The notes: generated by a model from the sequence alone, not told the origin. DNA of 64,000 bases from an uncultured bacterium (GCA_902462155.1 CABQAQ010000004.1:62001-126000); one strand, 5' to 3'. Counted from the first letter of the stretch, positions 7,000-16,317 are shown. Numbers and translations: made by a program.

Positions 7000-8922
7000 A
7001 TGAAATTAATAATGAAATTAAAAAAGTTTTTAAATAATATAAACACATTTGAGCGTAGTATATCAAATACAAGAATGGGCTATCTTGAGGTATATGAAAG
7101 AAATTTGATACTTGAAAAAGAGATTTTTGAGAGAACAAATGAACTTGAAAAAGCTAATAAAACATTCCTAAGGTTACAAAATATTTGGGATATGATGAAT
7201 AGTGAAAAACCATTATACAGTATTCTTGAAGTTATTGTGGACGGATTAAAAGGTGAATTTGGATATATTCACAGCTCAATTTTTAAACTTTATACAAAAA
7301 ATGAAGAAATAGAAGAACCTTATTTTATATCAAAAGCAGCATCAAAAGGGCTGTTTTTAACAAATATAATAAATACTTTTAAATTTAACCCAAAATATAT
7401 AAAAATAAATTATAATCCAAATAATATATTTGTACAATGTCTTAATGAAAATCGTATTATTACGACCAATGATTTTGTTAAGACCTTCAAAACTATTTTA
7501 CAAGAAGTAGAAGATCGAAAAATAGCAGAATTTTTTAAAAATGAAGATATCTCGACTTTAATATGTATTCCAATAAAGCCCAATCAAGAAGAATTTGGAC
7601 TTCTTTTAGTTTACTCCTCTCGTGCGGAGATAAATAATAATGAGATTAATTTTTTATCTTTATTTGCACACCAGATTGAACTTGCAATTACAATAGCCGG
7701 ATTATTTGAAACTGTAAAAAAACAAGCATTAACAGATTCACTTACAGAGCTTTATAATCGTCGTTATTTTGAAGAATGTTTATATAGAGAAGCAAAAAGA
7801 TCTATTCGTTTAAATCAGCCCTTTACTTTAATTTCAATAGACTTAGATCACTTAAAAATAATAAATGATAAATATGGTCATCAATACGGTGATTTAGCAA
7901 TACAAACTATAGCTAAAGTTTTAAAGAAAAATGCTCGTGCTATTGATGTTCCCTCTCGATTTGGAGGTGAGGAATTTAATATACTTTTACCGGGGATAGA
8001 CTCTAAAGGTGGTGCTATTGCTGCTGAAAGGATTAGAAGTTCAATAGAGCATCAGACTATTGAAAAAATAGGTAATGTTACAGCAAGCATAGGTGTTGTT
8101 ACATATTTAGAACATACAAAAGATATTAACGAACTTCTGGAACTTGGCGATCAAGCAATGTATCAAGCTAAGCTAAATGGAAGAAATCAAGTATGTTTTG
8201 CAAAAGAACATAATAGTAATGATTGGCAAAAAGTTGCTGTAGGTGCTTTTTTTGAGATATTAACAAAACAATTAATACCTATATCAAACGCTTTAAAGGA
8301 TTCTTTAATAAACAAAATTCAAGATACTAAAAATTCTAATACCAGTACCAGCAGAACACTTTTTAATGTTGTTGATTCTCTAAATAGAACTTATAATATA
8401 AATTATGAAAACGGAACTACTGAATTAAAAGTATCTTTAGCCGTAAAGTTTGCAAAATTACTTAAGCTTCCTGATTACGAAATTGATAAACTTAAAATAG
8501 CTATTTTATTTTATGATATAGGTAATACAACAGTACCTGAAGAGATTTTCAAAAAAAATTCTTGGTTAACTTATGAAGAAAAATTGCTTATAAGAAAGCA
8601 TCCTATAACTGCTACAAAAGAAATTTTAGAACCTATTACTTCTGTTAATAACATTATTCCAATTATAGAATTACATCACGAAAATTGGGATGGATCAGGG
8701 TATCCATATAAGAAATCCGGTTTAGACATACCAGTTACTTCACAGATTATTCTTCTTGTTGATACATTTTTTGCCTTAATTTCTGAAAGACCTCATCGTA
8801 ATGCGTATTCACAAAAAGAGGCTATTAATATTATTAAAAATGATTCTAATAAAAAATTTAATCCTGATTTAGTTTCAAAGTTTGTAGATTTAATTGAAAA
8901 TACTCCATCTATTTTTATATAA
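7000..8922 (+). CDS. GAF-GGDEF diguanylate cyclase with degenerate HD-GYP domain
   Basis: The 640-residue protein has an N-terminal coiled coil (about 20-60), a GAF-like sensor region (about 65-240) and a GGDEF domain with an intact GGEEF active site at 322-326. The substrate-binding segment (DLDHLKIINDKYGH) is also present. This should make cyclic di-GMP. The C-terminal HD-GYP domain keeps HHENWDGSGYP (559-569). However, the HD pair is YD (505-506), the next residues read IGN instead of IGK, and the first His is not evident, so phosphodiesterase activity is doubtful. No transmembrane helix is seen. The gene is monocistronic and apparently leaderless. Confidence 0.85.
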   Translation: MKLIMKLKKFLNNINTFERSISNTRMGYLEVYERNLILEKEIFERTNELEKANKTFLRLQNIWDMMNSEKPLYSILEVIVDGLKGEFGYIHSSIFKLYTKNEEIEEPYFISKAASKGLFLTNIINTFKFNPKYIKINYNPNNIFVQCLNENRIITTNDFVKTFKTILQEVEDRKIAEFFKNEDISTLICIPIKPNQEEFGLLLVYSSRAEINNNEINFLSLFAHQIELAITIAGLFETVKKQALTDSLTELYNRRYFEECLYREAKRSIRLNQPFTLISIDLDHLKIINDKYGHQYGDLAIQTIAKVLKKNARAIDVPSRFGGEEFNILLPGIDSKGGAIAAERIRSSIEHQTIEKIGNVTASIGVVTYLEHTKDINELLELGDQAMYQAKLNGRNQVCFAKEHNSNDWQKVAVGAFFEILTKQLIPISNALKDSLINKIQDTKNSNTSTSRTLFNVVDSLNRTYNINYENGTTELKVSLAVKFAKLLKLPDYEIDKLKIAILFYDIGNTTVPEEIFKKNSWLTYEEKLLIRKHPITATKEILEPITSVNNIIPIIELHHENWDGSGYPYKKSGLDIPVTSQIILLVDTFFALISERPHRNAYSQKEAINIIKNDSNKKFNPDLVSKFVDLIENTPSIFI

Positions 8923-8924
8923 AT

Positions 8925-9300
8925 TGATATACTTTCAAGATATGCTTTATAATCATCATCTGCAAGATCAAAATAATTTAAAAAATCTATAATATAATCA
9001 TCTGTTTTAGAAAATCCTGTTTCTAAATTCTTATTACTATGAATTAAAAATTTTCCACTATTATCAAATATAAAACCATTGTATTTGTTAAAGGTATTAA
9101 TTATTGACTGTTCTTACAGTTATTGAGTAATTCTAATGCATCTGTTTCATTTGAAATCTTTTCAAACATTAATTTAATTCTTTTGCTAGATTCAAATTCT
9201 TTTTTATATTGATTAAAATTATCAGGCTTAATTATATTTTCAATATCACTTAAAATTTGATTTACAAACTAGATAAAAAATCAATACTAAAAATAAAAAA
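8925..9300 (-). pseudogene. Frameshifted remnant of an unknown (possibly Cache-like sensor) gene
   Basis: On the minus strand two consecutive open stretches in different frames read as ordinary protein. The first covers about 9265 to 9104 (VNQILSDIENIIKPDN...). The second covers about 9112 to 8925 (...NKYNGFIFDNSGKFLIHSN...). Restoring one A near 9113-9115 joins them into one frame. A hydrophobic stretch (FLFLVLIFYLV) lies in a third frame at 9265-9300, so at least two frameshifts and a lost start codon are implied. The FDNSGKFLIHSN segment recalls the D..GK.L.HP pattern of Cache sensor domains, but that is tentative. Confidence 0.55.
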
Positions 9301-9301
9301 A

Positions 9302-10189
9302 TTACTCTAAGCGAATAGAATTTATCCTTACTTTTGGTTTATTAAGAAAAGTTTTATCTTTTTTGTTTAAAATATTATCATAATCGATCTCAACAATTTG
9401 GTATAAATGAGGTTGCTGAAGTAAACCAGGTACGACAATATGAATAATACCATTTTTATCAGTTTCAATATCTTCATAATGGTAATGACCTGAATTAATA
9501 GAAACTATATTGTTTTTATATTTTTCTATAAGATTAGAATAAATATGCGGTTCATAAAGAGTATGAGAAACCAAATTGTTTTTAGGAGGAATAAGAGGAA
9601 AATGTTGGAATATAATAAATCTATCTTTTTTAAATTTAGTTAAAAATTTTTCCAAAAAATCTAACTGATCAAGAGTATATTTACCATGTGAATTTTGCAT
9701 ATAAGGCATAGCCCCATCTAAAATAACAGCTCTAGCACCATTTTTTATTTTAAATGAATAATAAGAATTAAGTTTTTTTTGTGATTTATTATAATGTTTA
9801 ACAATCTGCATATATTCTGTTTTTGTAATACCAGAAATTTTATGGACATCATGATTACCTAAAACTAAATAATAAGGTACTTTTAATTGGTTTGCAATAT
9901 TTAAAAATCCAATTAAGTCTTCCTTATTAGATTTATCAATATTATCACCAAGAAAAATAACAAAATCTAAATTTTTTTTATTATTAATATCCTGAATAGC
10001 CAAAGTGAGTAGTTTTTTTGTATCTTTAACATGTCTGTTATTAAAGGTAGATGAATTATAAGAATTACCTAAATTACTAAAATGTACATCTGAAATCTGA
10101 GCAAAACGTATTACCTCAGAATAAGAAGTAAGTTCTGAAATATTATAAAAGAATATAAAAATTATTATAAAAAAAATAAATTTTTTCAT
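9302..10189 (-). CDS. Secreted calcineurin-like metallophosphoesterase
   Basis: The 295-residue protein begins with a hydrophobic signal segment (about 4-20). It then carries the metallophosphoesterase metal motifs in order: DVH (D34, H36), GDNID near 80, GNHD near 115, an isolated His (QHFP) near 198 and GHYH near 237. These bind two metal ions in calcineurin-like phosphatases and phosphodiesterases. The signal peptide places it in the periplasm or outside. The substrate cannot be read from sequence. An AAGGTAA ribosome site precedes the ATG. Confidence 0.85.
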   Translation of the reverse strand: MKKFIFFIIIFIFFYNISELTSYSEVIRFAQISDVHFSNLGNSYNSSTFNNRHVKDTKKLLTLAIQDINNKKNLDFVIFLGDNIDKSNKEDLIGFLNIANQLKVPYYLVLGNHDVHKISGITKTEYMQIVKHYNKSQKKLNSYYSFKIKNGARAVILDGAMPYMQNSHGKYTLDQLDFLEKFLTKFKKDRFIIFQHFPLIPPKNNLVSHTLYEPHIYSNLIEKYKNNIVSINSGHYHYEDIETDKNGIIHIVVPGLLQQPHLYQIVEIDYDNILNKKDKTFLNKPKVRINSIRLE

Positions 10190-10289
10190 AGATTACCTTA
10201 TAAAAATGTAGTACTTTTTTAAATTATCCTATTATAAAATAGATTTGTCAAAAAAGTTAAAATATACGAAGGTAAAATATAATAAAATA

Positions 10290-10541
10290 TTATTTTTTGC
10301 ACCATTTAAGTAAAGCCGCAGAAGCTAAGCCAAGAATGCCTAGAATAGAAATACCTCCAACAGCTTGTTTAACATTACTTGTTTCTACCACAGGTGCCGG
10401 TAGACCCACAGTATTATACATATCCAGTCTTGGATTTGGCGCCATAGCACTACCTGCTGGTGCTATACTTGTAAATCCTACTCCATATGGATTTCCCATT
10501 CCATAACCATAACCAGATATTGGATTAAAGCTACCTACCAT
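10290..10541 (-). CDS. Small Gly/Tyr-rich tail-anchored hypothetical protein
   Basis: The 83-residue ORF has a good ribosome site (AGAGAG) before ATG 10541. Its first 45 residues are rich in Gly, Tyr, Pro, Met and Asn (NPISGYGYGMGNPYG). The last 20 residues form a transmembrane helix (ISILGILGLASAALLKW) with a short CKK end. That layout suggests a C-terminally anchored inner-membrane protein exposing a low-complexity domain to the cytoplasm. An opposite-strand ORF over the same bases has no comparable start signals. Function unknown. Confidence 0.6.
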   Translation of the reverse strand: MVGSFNPISGYGYGMGNPYGVGFTSIAPAGSAMAPNPRLDMYNTVGLPAPVVETSNVKQAVGGISILGILGLASAALLKWCKK

Positions 10542-10766
10542 AGTTATTCTCTCTTTCTACACACTTTGTATATATATTATATAAAACACATTTTTTTTTA
10601 TATTATTGACTACTTTATAAAAAATTGTTTCAATTTCTTTACATATTTTTATAAATTTCACAAGTGTCAACTTTACAATTGTTTAAAATTACTGGTATTT
10701 AATTATTGTTAAGTTACAATAGTAAAAAGTAATGGTAACTCAAAAATTGATAGGGAGATGCAAAGA

Positions 10767-12167
10767 ATGCTAGAGTTTAATTATAATAACGTAAACTCCG
10801 AAGTTATAGGTCAAGAAAACGGACTTGATATACAATCTGAATTTCATAGTCATAAAGAACAAATTTCAAAAATTATTATGGAGCTAAATTCTAGAAAAGA
10901 TAAACCCGGTCAATGGTTACAATGGATGAATCTGGGCTATAAAGAAGAAACAGTCTGGTATGTAAAAGAATATGCAGCTATAGTGGAAGGTAAATTTGAT
11001 AATATACTTGTTCTTGGTATAGGTGGATCTGCTTTAGGTGGAATGGCTATTTGTGAAGCTTTATTGAAACCTTTCTGGAATTTATTATCTAATGAGCAAA
11101 GAAATAATAAACCTAAAATCTTTTTTTTAGATAATATTGATCCGGATTATATTAACGGATTATTAGATATCTTAGATTTAAAAAAGACTCTGGTAAATGT
11201 AATTACAAAATCAGGCTCAACAGCTGAAACAATGAGCCAATTTATGATAATAAAAGATAGGCTAGAAAAAGAGCTGGGTGATGATTATAGAAAAAATGTT
11301 GTAGCCACAACCGATAAAAAAGTAGGAATATTAAGACAATTATCAGACCAAGAAGGATATAAAACTTTTGTAGTTCCTGATGATGTAGGCGGTAGATTTA
11401 GTGTCTTTTCTGCTGTAGGATTATTACCTTTCGCTTTAGTAGGTATTGACATTGAAGAAATTATGCAAGGTATTAAAGATATGGATTTAGCCTTAAAAAA
11501 TACCGATATATTCTACAATATTGCTGCACAAAATGCTCTTATTCATTATTTGATGGATACAAAAAAAGGTAAAAATTTATCAGTTATGATGCCCTATTCT
11601 TCAAAATTAAGATATATATCAGATTGGTATGTTCAACTATGGGCAGAATCTTTAGGTAAAGAAGTCGACAAAGAGGGTAATAAAGTAAATATAGGACCTA
11701 CACCGATTAAAGCTTTAGGGGCTACTGACCAACATTCACAAATACAACTTTATAATGAAGGTCCAAACAATAAGCTTATCAATTTTATTAGAGTAAAAGA
11801 TTTTAATACTACATTAGAAATACCTAAAATTTTTGAATATACAGCAATAGGATACCTAGGTGGTAAAACAATTAATGATTTAATAAATGCCGAAGCAGAA
11901 GCTACAAAAGTTGCATTAACAGACTATAATAGACCAAATGTAACTATACTTTTACAAAAAATTGATGGATATAATATAGGTCAACTTCTATATATGTTGG
12001 AAGTTCAGACTGCTATTGCTGGTGAACTTTATAATATTAATACTTTTAATCAACCGGGAGTAGAACAGGCTAAAAATTACACCTATGCTCTTATGGGTAG
12101 AATAGGTTATGAAGAATCAGCATTAATGTTAAAAGAAAAGATTGGAATTTCAGAACATATTTCCTAA
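10767..12167 (+). CDS. pgi: Glucose-6-phosphate isomerase
   Basis: This enzyme interconverts glucose-6-phosphate and fructose-6-phosphate. Seen in the protein are VLGIGGSALGG, the sugar-phosphate motif ITKSGSTAETM, the active-site region GATDQHSQIQLYNEGP and the C-terminal QPGVEQAKNY signature. The length (about 466 residues) suits the short bacterial type. Two in-frame ATGs exist. The AGGGAG site at 10752-10757 touches the first ATG (10758) but lies 9 bp before the second (10767), so I chose the second. The gene is convergent with malQ, forming a small sugar-phosphate neighbourhood. Confidence 0.95.
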   Translation: MLEFNYNNVNSEVIGQENGLDIQSEFHSHKEQISKIIMELNSRKDKPGQWLQWMNLGYKEETVWYVKEYAAIVEGKFDNILVLGIGGSALGGMAICEALLKPFWNLLSNEQRNNKPKIFFLDNIDPDYINGLLDILDLKKTLVNVITKSGSTAETMSQFMIIKDRLEKELGDDYRKNVVATTDKKVGILRQLSDQEGYKTFVVPDDVGGRFSVFSAVGLLPFALVGIDIEEIMQGIKDMDLALKNTDIFYNIAAQNALIHYLMDTKKGKNLSVMMPYSSKLRYISDWYVQLWAESLGKEVDKEGNKVNIGPTPIKALGATDQHSQIQLYNEGPNNKLINFIRVKDFNTTLEIPKIFEYTAIGYLGGKTINDLINAEAEATKVALTDYNRPNVTILLQKIDGYNIGQLLYMLEVQTAIAGELYNINTFNQPGVEQAKNYTYALMGRIGYEESALMLKEKIGISEHIS

Positions 12168-12195
12168 TAAAAATTTTTTTTAGTTTATAACATTG

Positions 12196-12218
12196 CCCTT
12201 TTATATAATATAAAAGGG
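12196..12218 (+). terminator. Hairpin downstream of pgi
   Basis: CCCTTTTATA and TATAAAAGGG form a near-perfect hairpin 28 bp after the pgi stop, followed by a weak T-rich stretch. It probably terminates pgi. Confidence 0.65.
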
Positions 12219-12244
12219 TTTATTAATATTTTAAACTATAATTA

Positions 12245-12277
12245 AAAGAGGATCTATTTTTTAATAGAATCCTCTTT
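12245..12277. terminator. Bidirectional terminator between pgi and malQ
   Basis: AAAGAGGAT pairs with ATCCTCTTT around an AT-rich inner stem, with T-tracts on both outer sides. It lies between convergent genes and probably ends malQ on the minus strand, as well as any read-through from pgi. Confidence 0.8.
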
Positions 12278-12318
12278 CTTTTAGTTTTTCTAATAACTTT
12301 TAAATTTTAAATTTAAAG

Positions 12319-14223
12319 TTAGAATTTTTTAATTAAATCAGCATAAGTTTGAGCAAAAATAGCTCCACGAGCTTCCATAGCTAATTTAAGAATTAAATGT
12401 AAATTTAAACCTTTATTTTTATTAAGATTTTCTTTATACACTTCTTCAAAATTATTAGGAATACGCAGACTCCAATTTTGATCACCAGAAGTACCAGGTT
12501 TATTATAAACATCTTCAATACCAAAGAAGTCCGTAAAGAATATTTGAATATTTTTTGCTTTCGAAGCAAAAATTTCAACTAATTTAGTTGATGCAAGGAA
12601 ATAAGGATCGGTAAACAATTTTTCACAAACAGCTGATTTACAAATATCATTAGCATCCGGCCATAAATCTTCAGTTAAATTTTGAGCGTGTAATTTTCCA
12701 TCTTCTGTATTAACCATTTTTTTAGCCCAAGTTAAAATAGGTTCATTATCATGTGTACCAACCATAGCCCAAGAGTATTTTGTAATATTTTTAAATCTAT
12801 AAGGATCATCCGGTTTTGTAGGAACAGTAAATTGTGTTAATTTCATGCCCATTAAACCATATTTTTCCATAACAGCAGCAACCGGATTAGTTAAAGTACC
12901 CAAATCTTCACAAACAATAGCATCTTTTGTAAGACCATTTTCCTCTGCTGAAGCAATTACAATTTTTTCAATGAGTGCACCGTATCTTTTAATTTGCTCA
13001 TCGTTTAATCTAGCTACCCTTTTTTCTTTATCAGGTTCTAAAGATAAATCAAGATCTTCATATTTTGCAATAGCATATTTATAAAGCTCACTATGTTCAG
13101 GAGAAGAATATAAACGTCCAGCACCATCTTCTACTTTAGCTGTTTTTCCAGGTTTATATACCCAAGGATCTATCAAGCCTACAATATGGTCTATTCTTAC
13201 ACCACCCGGATTTTCTTTAAACATTTTTGAGTATAATTTTTTAAGGAAAATTCCACCTTCTGCTAAGCTCATATCTTTATTAAATAATTTATCAGGATCA
13301 ATAACCGGAAATCCCCAAGTTTGCCCATCTTTAGAAAAATAATCAGGTGGACAACCTAAGCACCATCCATCAAGGAAACAAGACTTATAAGCCCACGTAT
13401 CTCGATCTGAAAAAGCAACTTGTCTATCTGCTATCATTTTTATACCACGTTCTGAGGCATAGTTTTTTGTTTCTTCATTTTGTTTAAAAATAACAAACTG
13501 TGAAAACTCATAGAAATCAATTACATCAGAATATTTTTTCTTTAATTCTTCTATTCTGGCATTTGTAAATTTTTTATCTTCATCATTTTGCGGATTAAAT
13601 AAATTTTTATCTAGTTCACTATCCCATAATGGCCAATAATCATTATTATGTTCAATAATTAAAGCTTCATAAAGTGAATCTTTTTCTAGCCAAAATTTAT
13701 TATCTGCCTTAAATTTAATAAATTCCTGCTTCAAGTCATTTAATTTTTGTGATTTTTTAAAATTTTCAAAAGCTTCTTTTAAAGCATTATTTTGAGCTTC
13801 AAAAATATATGAATAAGCTGTTTTTCCAGTATTTTTATTAGGATTATCTTTAACAATTTTCTTCAAAGTATCCATTGATAAAATTTTATCCCATTTATCA
13901 GTAGTTAATGATTCTAAGTCAATAAAAAGAGTATTATTAGAAAAAACAGTACCTGTATAAGGCGAAGAATCAATAAATTTAGTTTTACCTGAAGGCCCAA
14001 GTTGAATAGAATCAAACACACCTGACACAAAATCAATTAGGCATTTTGCTGCTTTAGAATTTGGATTACCAAAACCTGTATCCATATCTTTATCAGAAGG
14101 AAAACTACTTCCGTGCGCAATCAAAGCTAAATTTTCTTTACCTAGAGCTTTTAATGCGGACTTTAATAGAACCTTATCATCTAGTAAGGCTGCTTGTTTT
14201 ACATTCGTGTTACAACATCCCAT
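12319..14223 (-). CDS. malQ: 4-alpha-glucanotransferase (amylomaltase)
   Basis: This 634-residue GH77 enzyme transfers maltooligosaccharide units between glucans. The GH77/GH13-like motifs are visible: GGVRIDHIVGL with the nucleophile Asp, VCEDLGTL with the acid/base Glu, and GTHDNEPILTW with the transition-state Asp. PWALW-like N-terminal elements appear as WPLWDSELD near residue 198. It is somewhat longer than plain amylomaltases (about 500). The start ATG has AAAGGGA upstream. Function in glycogen or maltodextrin use is inferred from the family, and pgi lies next door. Confidence 0.93.
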   Translation of the reverse strand: MGCCNTNVKQAALLDDKVLLKSALKALGKENLALIAHGSSFPSDKDMDTGFGNPNSKAAKCLIDFVSGVFDSIQLGPSGKTKFIDSSPYTGTVFSNNTLFIDLESLTTDKWDKILSMDTLKKIVKDNPNKNTGKTAYSYIFEAQNNALKEAFENFKKSQKLNDLKQEFIKFKADNKFWLEKDSLYEALIIEHNNDYWPLWDSELDKNLFNPQNDEDKKFTNARIEELKKKYSDVIDFYEFSQFVIFKQNEETKNYASERGIKMIADRQVAFSDRDTWAYKSCFLDGWCLGCPPDYFSKDGQTWGFPVIDPDKLFNKDMSLAEGGIFLKKLYSKMFKENPGGVRIDHIVGLIDPWVYKPGKTAKVEDGAGRLYSSPEHSELYKYAIAKYEDLDLSLEPDKEKRVARLNDEQIKRYGALIEKIVIASAEENGLTKDAIVCEDLGTLTNPVAAVMEKYGLMGMKLTQFTVPTKPDDPYRFKNITKYSWAMVGTHDNEPILTWAKKMVNTEDGKLHAQNLTEDLWPDANDICKSAVCEKLFTDPYFLASTKLVEIFASKAKNIQIFFTDFFGIEDVYNKPGTSGDQNWSLRIPNNFEEVYKENLNKNKGLNLHLILKLAMEARGAIFAQTYADLIKKF

Positions 14224-14251
14224 AATAAAAACATCCCTTTCTTAATAAATT

Positions 14252-14257
14252 ATTATA
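14252..14257 (-). promoter_or_regulatory. Probable malQ -10 box
   Basis: On the minus strand TATAAT lies 28 bp before the malQ ATG, with the AAAGGGA ribosome site between them. No good -35 is seen, so activation by a regulator is possible. Confidence 0.5.
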
Positions 14258-14544
14258 CACTTAATTTAAAAAATATTAATTATTAAACTCATTAATTCTA
14301 TCAGAATTATTTTAACATAATATGTCATTATAAGTATATATACTTTTAAATATTTATTTGCAAAACTTAAAATATAAATAATAAAAATTATATAAATGTA
14401 AGATATTAAGAGGTTTTTAATTAATAAATATTATTATGTAAAAAAATGTAAATTTTTTAGAGAAATTTGTTAAAAAAAAGTAAATAATGAAAAGATAAAA
14501 TACTTTATAAAAATATAAAAGCTCTCTCTTCTTATTAAACGGAC

Positions 14545-14576
14545 AGGTCTTAAATAAAACTAAGACCTTTTTTTTT
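14545..14576 (+). terminator. Orphan rho-independent terminator
   Basis: AGGTCTTA (14545-14552) pairs with TAAGACCT (14561-14568) and is followed by nine T residues (14568-14576). It reads on the plus strand, but the nearest gene upstream is malQ on the minus strand. It must therefore end either a small RNA or an attenuated leader of the next gene. Confidence 0.8.
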
Positions 14577-14595
14577 GCCTTTATATAATCTTAAT

Positions 14596-14624
14596 TTGAC
14601 GTTATGTATTTATGTTTTATTATT
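14596..14624 (+). promoter_or_regulatory. Possible promoter of the Gfo/Idh/MocA gene
   Basis: TTGACG at 14596-14601 is followed 19 bp later by TATTAT. The spacing is a little long, and several AT-rich -10 alternatives exist. Confidence 0.4.
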
Positions 14625-14671
14625 ATAAAATAATGTAGTAGTAAATAAGAAGAATAAATAGGGAGAAAAAG

Positions 14672-15673
14672 ATGAAGCCGTTTAAGGTTGGAGTTATTGG
14701 ATCTGGCATATGGGGTAAAAATATTGTACGAAATTTTTATAATTTAAATGTACTCCATACTGTTTGTGATATTGATCAAGAAAATTTAAATAATATTAAG
14801 TCTTTATACCCTGAAATAGAAATAACTAATAATTGTAATGATATATTTAATAATGATGAAATTGATGCTGTAGCAGTTGTAACACCTAGCCATACTCATT
14901 TTTCCCTTGTAAAAAGAGCTTTAGAATCATATAAACATGTATATGTAGAAAAACCAATATCTACAGTATCGAAAGAAGCTTCTGATTTAATAGAATTAGC
15001 CGAAAAAAAATCTTTAGTTTTAATGGTTGGACATTTACTTTTATATCACCCGGCTGTGAATAGATTAAAAATGCTAGTCAATCAGGGCGCTTTAGGCGAT
15101 ATAAAATATGTTCAAAGTGATAGATTAAATATCAACTATTTTAAAAATGATAGAAGTGTAATGTGGGATTTAGCACCACATGACGTGTCAATGATAAATT
15201 ATATTTTATCACAAGATCCAATAGAAGTAATCTCTGCTGTCGGTGCTTCTTCGTCTGATAATGATATTATGGATATTACTCATATTACGCTGAAATATGA
15301 AAATAATATTTTAGCTCATATATCAAATAGTTGGATACATCCTCAAAAAAGAGTTAATCTGCTTATTTCAGGAACTAAAGCTACTTGTGTCTTTGACGAT
15401 ACTTTAAGTGAAAATAAGTTACGCATTTATGATAATAATATTCCTGGAAATAATCAAGTAATAAATTTAGACTATATAGAGATAGAACCATTAAAACTTG
15501 AATGCCAACATTTTATTTCTTGTATAGAACAAGGTAAAAAAGCTAGAAGTGATGGAGAAAATGGATATAGTGTAGTAAGTATACTTGAAACAGCTGAAAG
15601 AATTATGCTAGGAGAAAATGCTGTAAAAAATCTTGATAATTTCGATTTTCTTTTATCAAGAAGTAAACGATAG
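14672..15673 (+). CDS. Gfo/Idh/MocA-family NAD(P)-dependent oxidoreductase
   Basis: The 333-residue protein opens with a Rossmann fold (VGVIGSGIWGKNIVRNF) and has the family's EKP motif (YVEKPIS) near residue 93. The C-terminal beta-sheet domain carries a conserved His in LAPHDVSMINY. Such enzymes oxidise or reduce sugars and nucleotide sugars. The LAPHD form and HLLLYHPA segment are typical of the WlbA/WbpB-like sugar-acid branch, so a role in envelope sugar synthesis is possible but not shown. A strong GGGAGAAAAAG ribosome site precedes the ATG. A lipid-synthesis gene (pgsA) follows 32 bp later. Confidence 0.85.
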   Translation: MKPFKVGVIGSGIWGKNIVRNFYNLNVLHTVCDIDQENLNNIKSLYPEIEITNNCNDIFNNDEIDAVAVVTPSHTHFSLVKRALESYKHVYVEKPISTVSKEASDLIELAEKKSLVLMVGHLLLYHPAVNRLKMLVNQGALGDIKYVQSDRLNINYFKNDRSVMWDLAPHDVSMINYILSQDPIEVISAVGASSSDNDIMDITHITLKYENNILAHISNSWIHPQKRVNLLISGTKATCVFDDTLSENKLRIYDNNIPGNNQVINLDYIEIEPLKLECQHFISCIEQGKKARSDGENGYSVVSILETAERIMLGENAVKNLDNFDFLLSRSKR

Positions 15674-15705
15674 ATAATAAAAAAGAAAGGTTTAATGTTA
15701 AAACT

Positions 15706-16299
15706 ATGGCTAATATAATTACTTTATCTCGAATTTTTATTGCATTTATTGCTGTAATATTATTATTTATTCCTACTGTAAAAACATATATAATAGCATT
15801 TATCCTAACGGCTATAGCAATATGGTTTGATGGTTTAGATGGATATATAGCAAGGAAATTCAACGAGTCTTCAAAACTAGGTGCGGTATTAGATATCCTA
15901 GGAGATAGAATAGTTGAAAATATTTATTGGATAGTATTTACATCTTTAGGTTGGATAAATGTAGCAATTCCTTTAATAGTTGTAACAAGAGGACTTATAA
16001 CAGATGGAATAAGATCTATAGCATTAGAAAAAGGTTATACTGCTTTTGGATCATCTACTATGATGAAAAGCAAATTAGGTAAATTTATAGTTGCTTCTAA
16101 TTTTTCTCGTGGTACTTATGCTGTTACAAAAGCTTTAGCTTTTGCTTTTATGATTCTTGCTTATCTACCTATAGAATATAAATATAAAAATATTATAACT
16201 TTAATAGCTTATTCTTGTACATATATTTCTGTCATCTTTTGTGTATTAAGAGGAATCCCTGTTGTTATAGAATCTAAAAGATTTTTTTCTGAAAAATAA
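15706..16299 (+). CDS. pgsA: CDP-alcohol phosphatidyltransferase (PgsA-like)
   Basis: This 197-residue integral membrane protein has several hydrophobic helices. It carries the CDP-alcohol phosphotransferase signature DG(x)2AR(x)8G(x)3D(x)3D, seen as DGLDGYIAR...G...D...D over about residues 44-66. The closest functional match is CDP-diacylglycerol-glycerol-3-phosphate 3-phosphatidyltransferase, which commits to phosphatidylglycerol. Another CDP-alcohol substrate is possible. It follows the oxidoreductase gene by 32 bp on the same strand. Confidence 0.85.
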   Translation: MANIITLSRIFIAFIAVILLFIPTVKTYIIAFILTAIAIWFDGLDGYIARKFNESSKLGAVLDILGDRIVENIYWIVFTSLGWINVAIPLIVVTRGLITDGIRSIALEKGYTAFGSSTMMKSKLGKFIVASNFSRGTYAVTKALAFAFMILAYLPIEYKYKNIITLIAYSCTYISVIFCVLRGIPVVIESKRFFSEK

Positions 16300-16317
16300 C
16301 ATTAATCATTTTATTCA

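Larger units (their letters stand above)
14224..14671. other. 448-bp intergenic region with two divergent regulatory halves
   Basis: No credible protein gene is visible. The left half holds the malQ promoter and two small palindromes, AATTCT-ATC-AGAATT at 14294-14308 and AAGTATATATACTT at 14332-14345. The right half holds a plus-strand terminator (14545-14576) with no plus-strand gene before it, then a TTGACG-containing promoter for the following oxidoreductase gene. The middle is featureless AT-rich DNA. Confidence 0.7.

Noticed and set aside
10297..10506. Plus-strand ORF opposite the small Gly/Tyr-rich gene
   Set aside because: No ribosome site. The minus-strand ORF has a good site and a clear transmembrane end, so only that one was kept.
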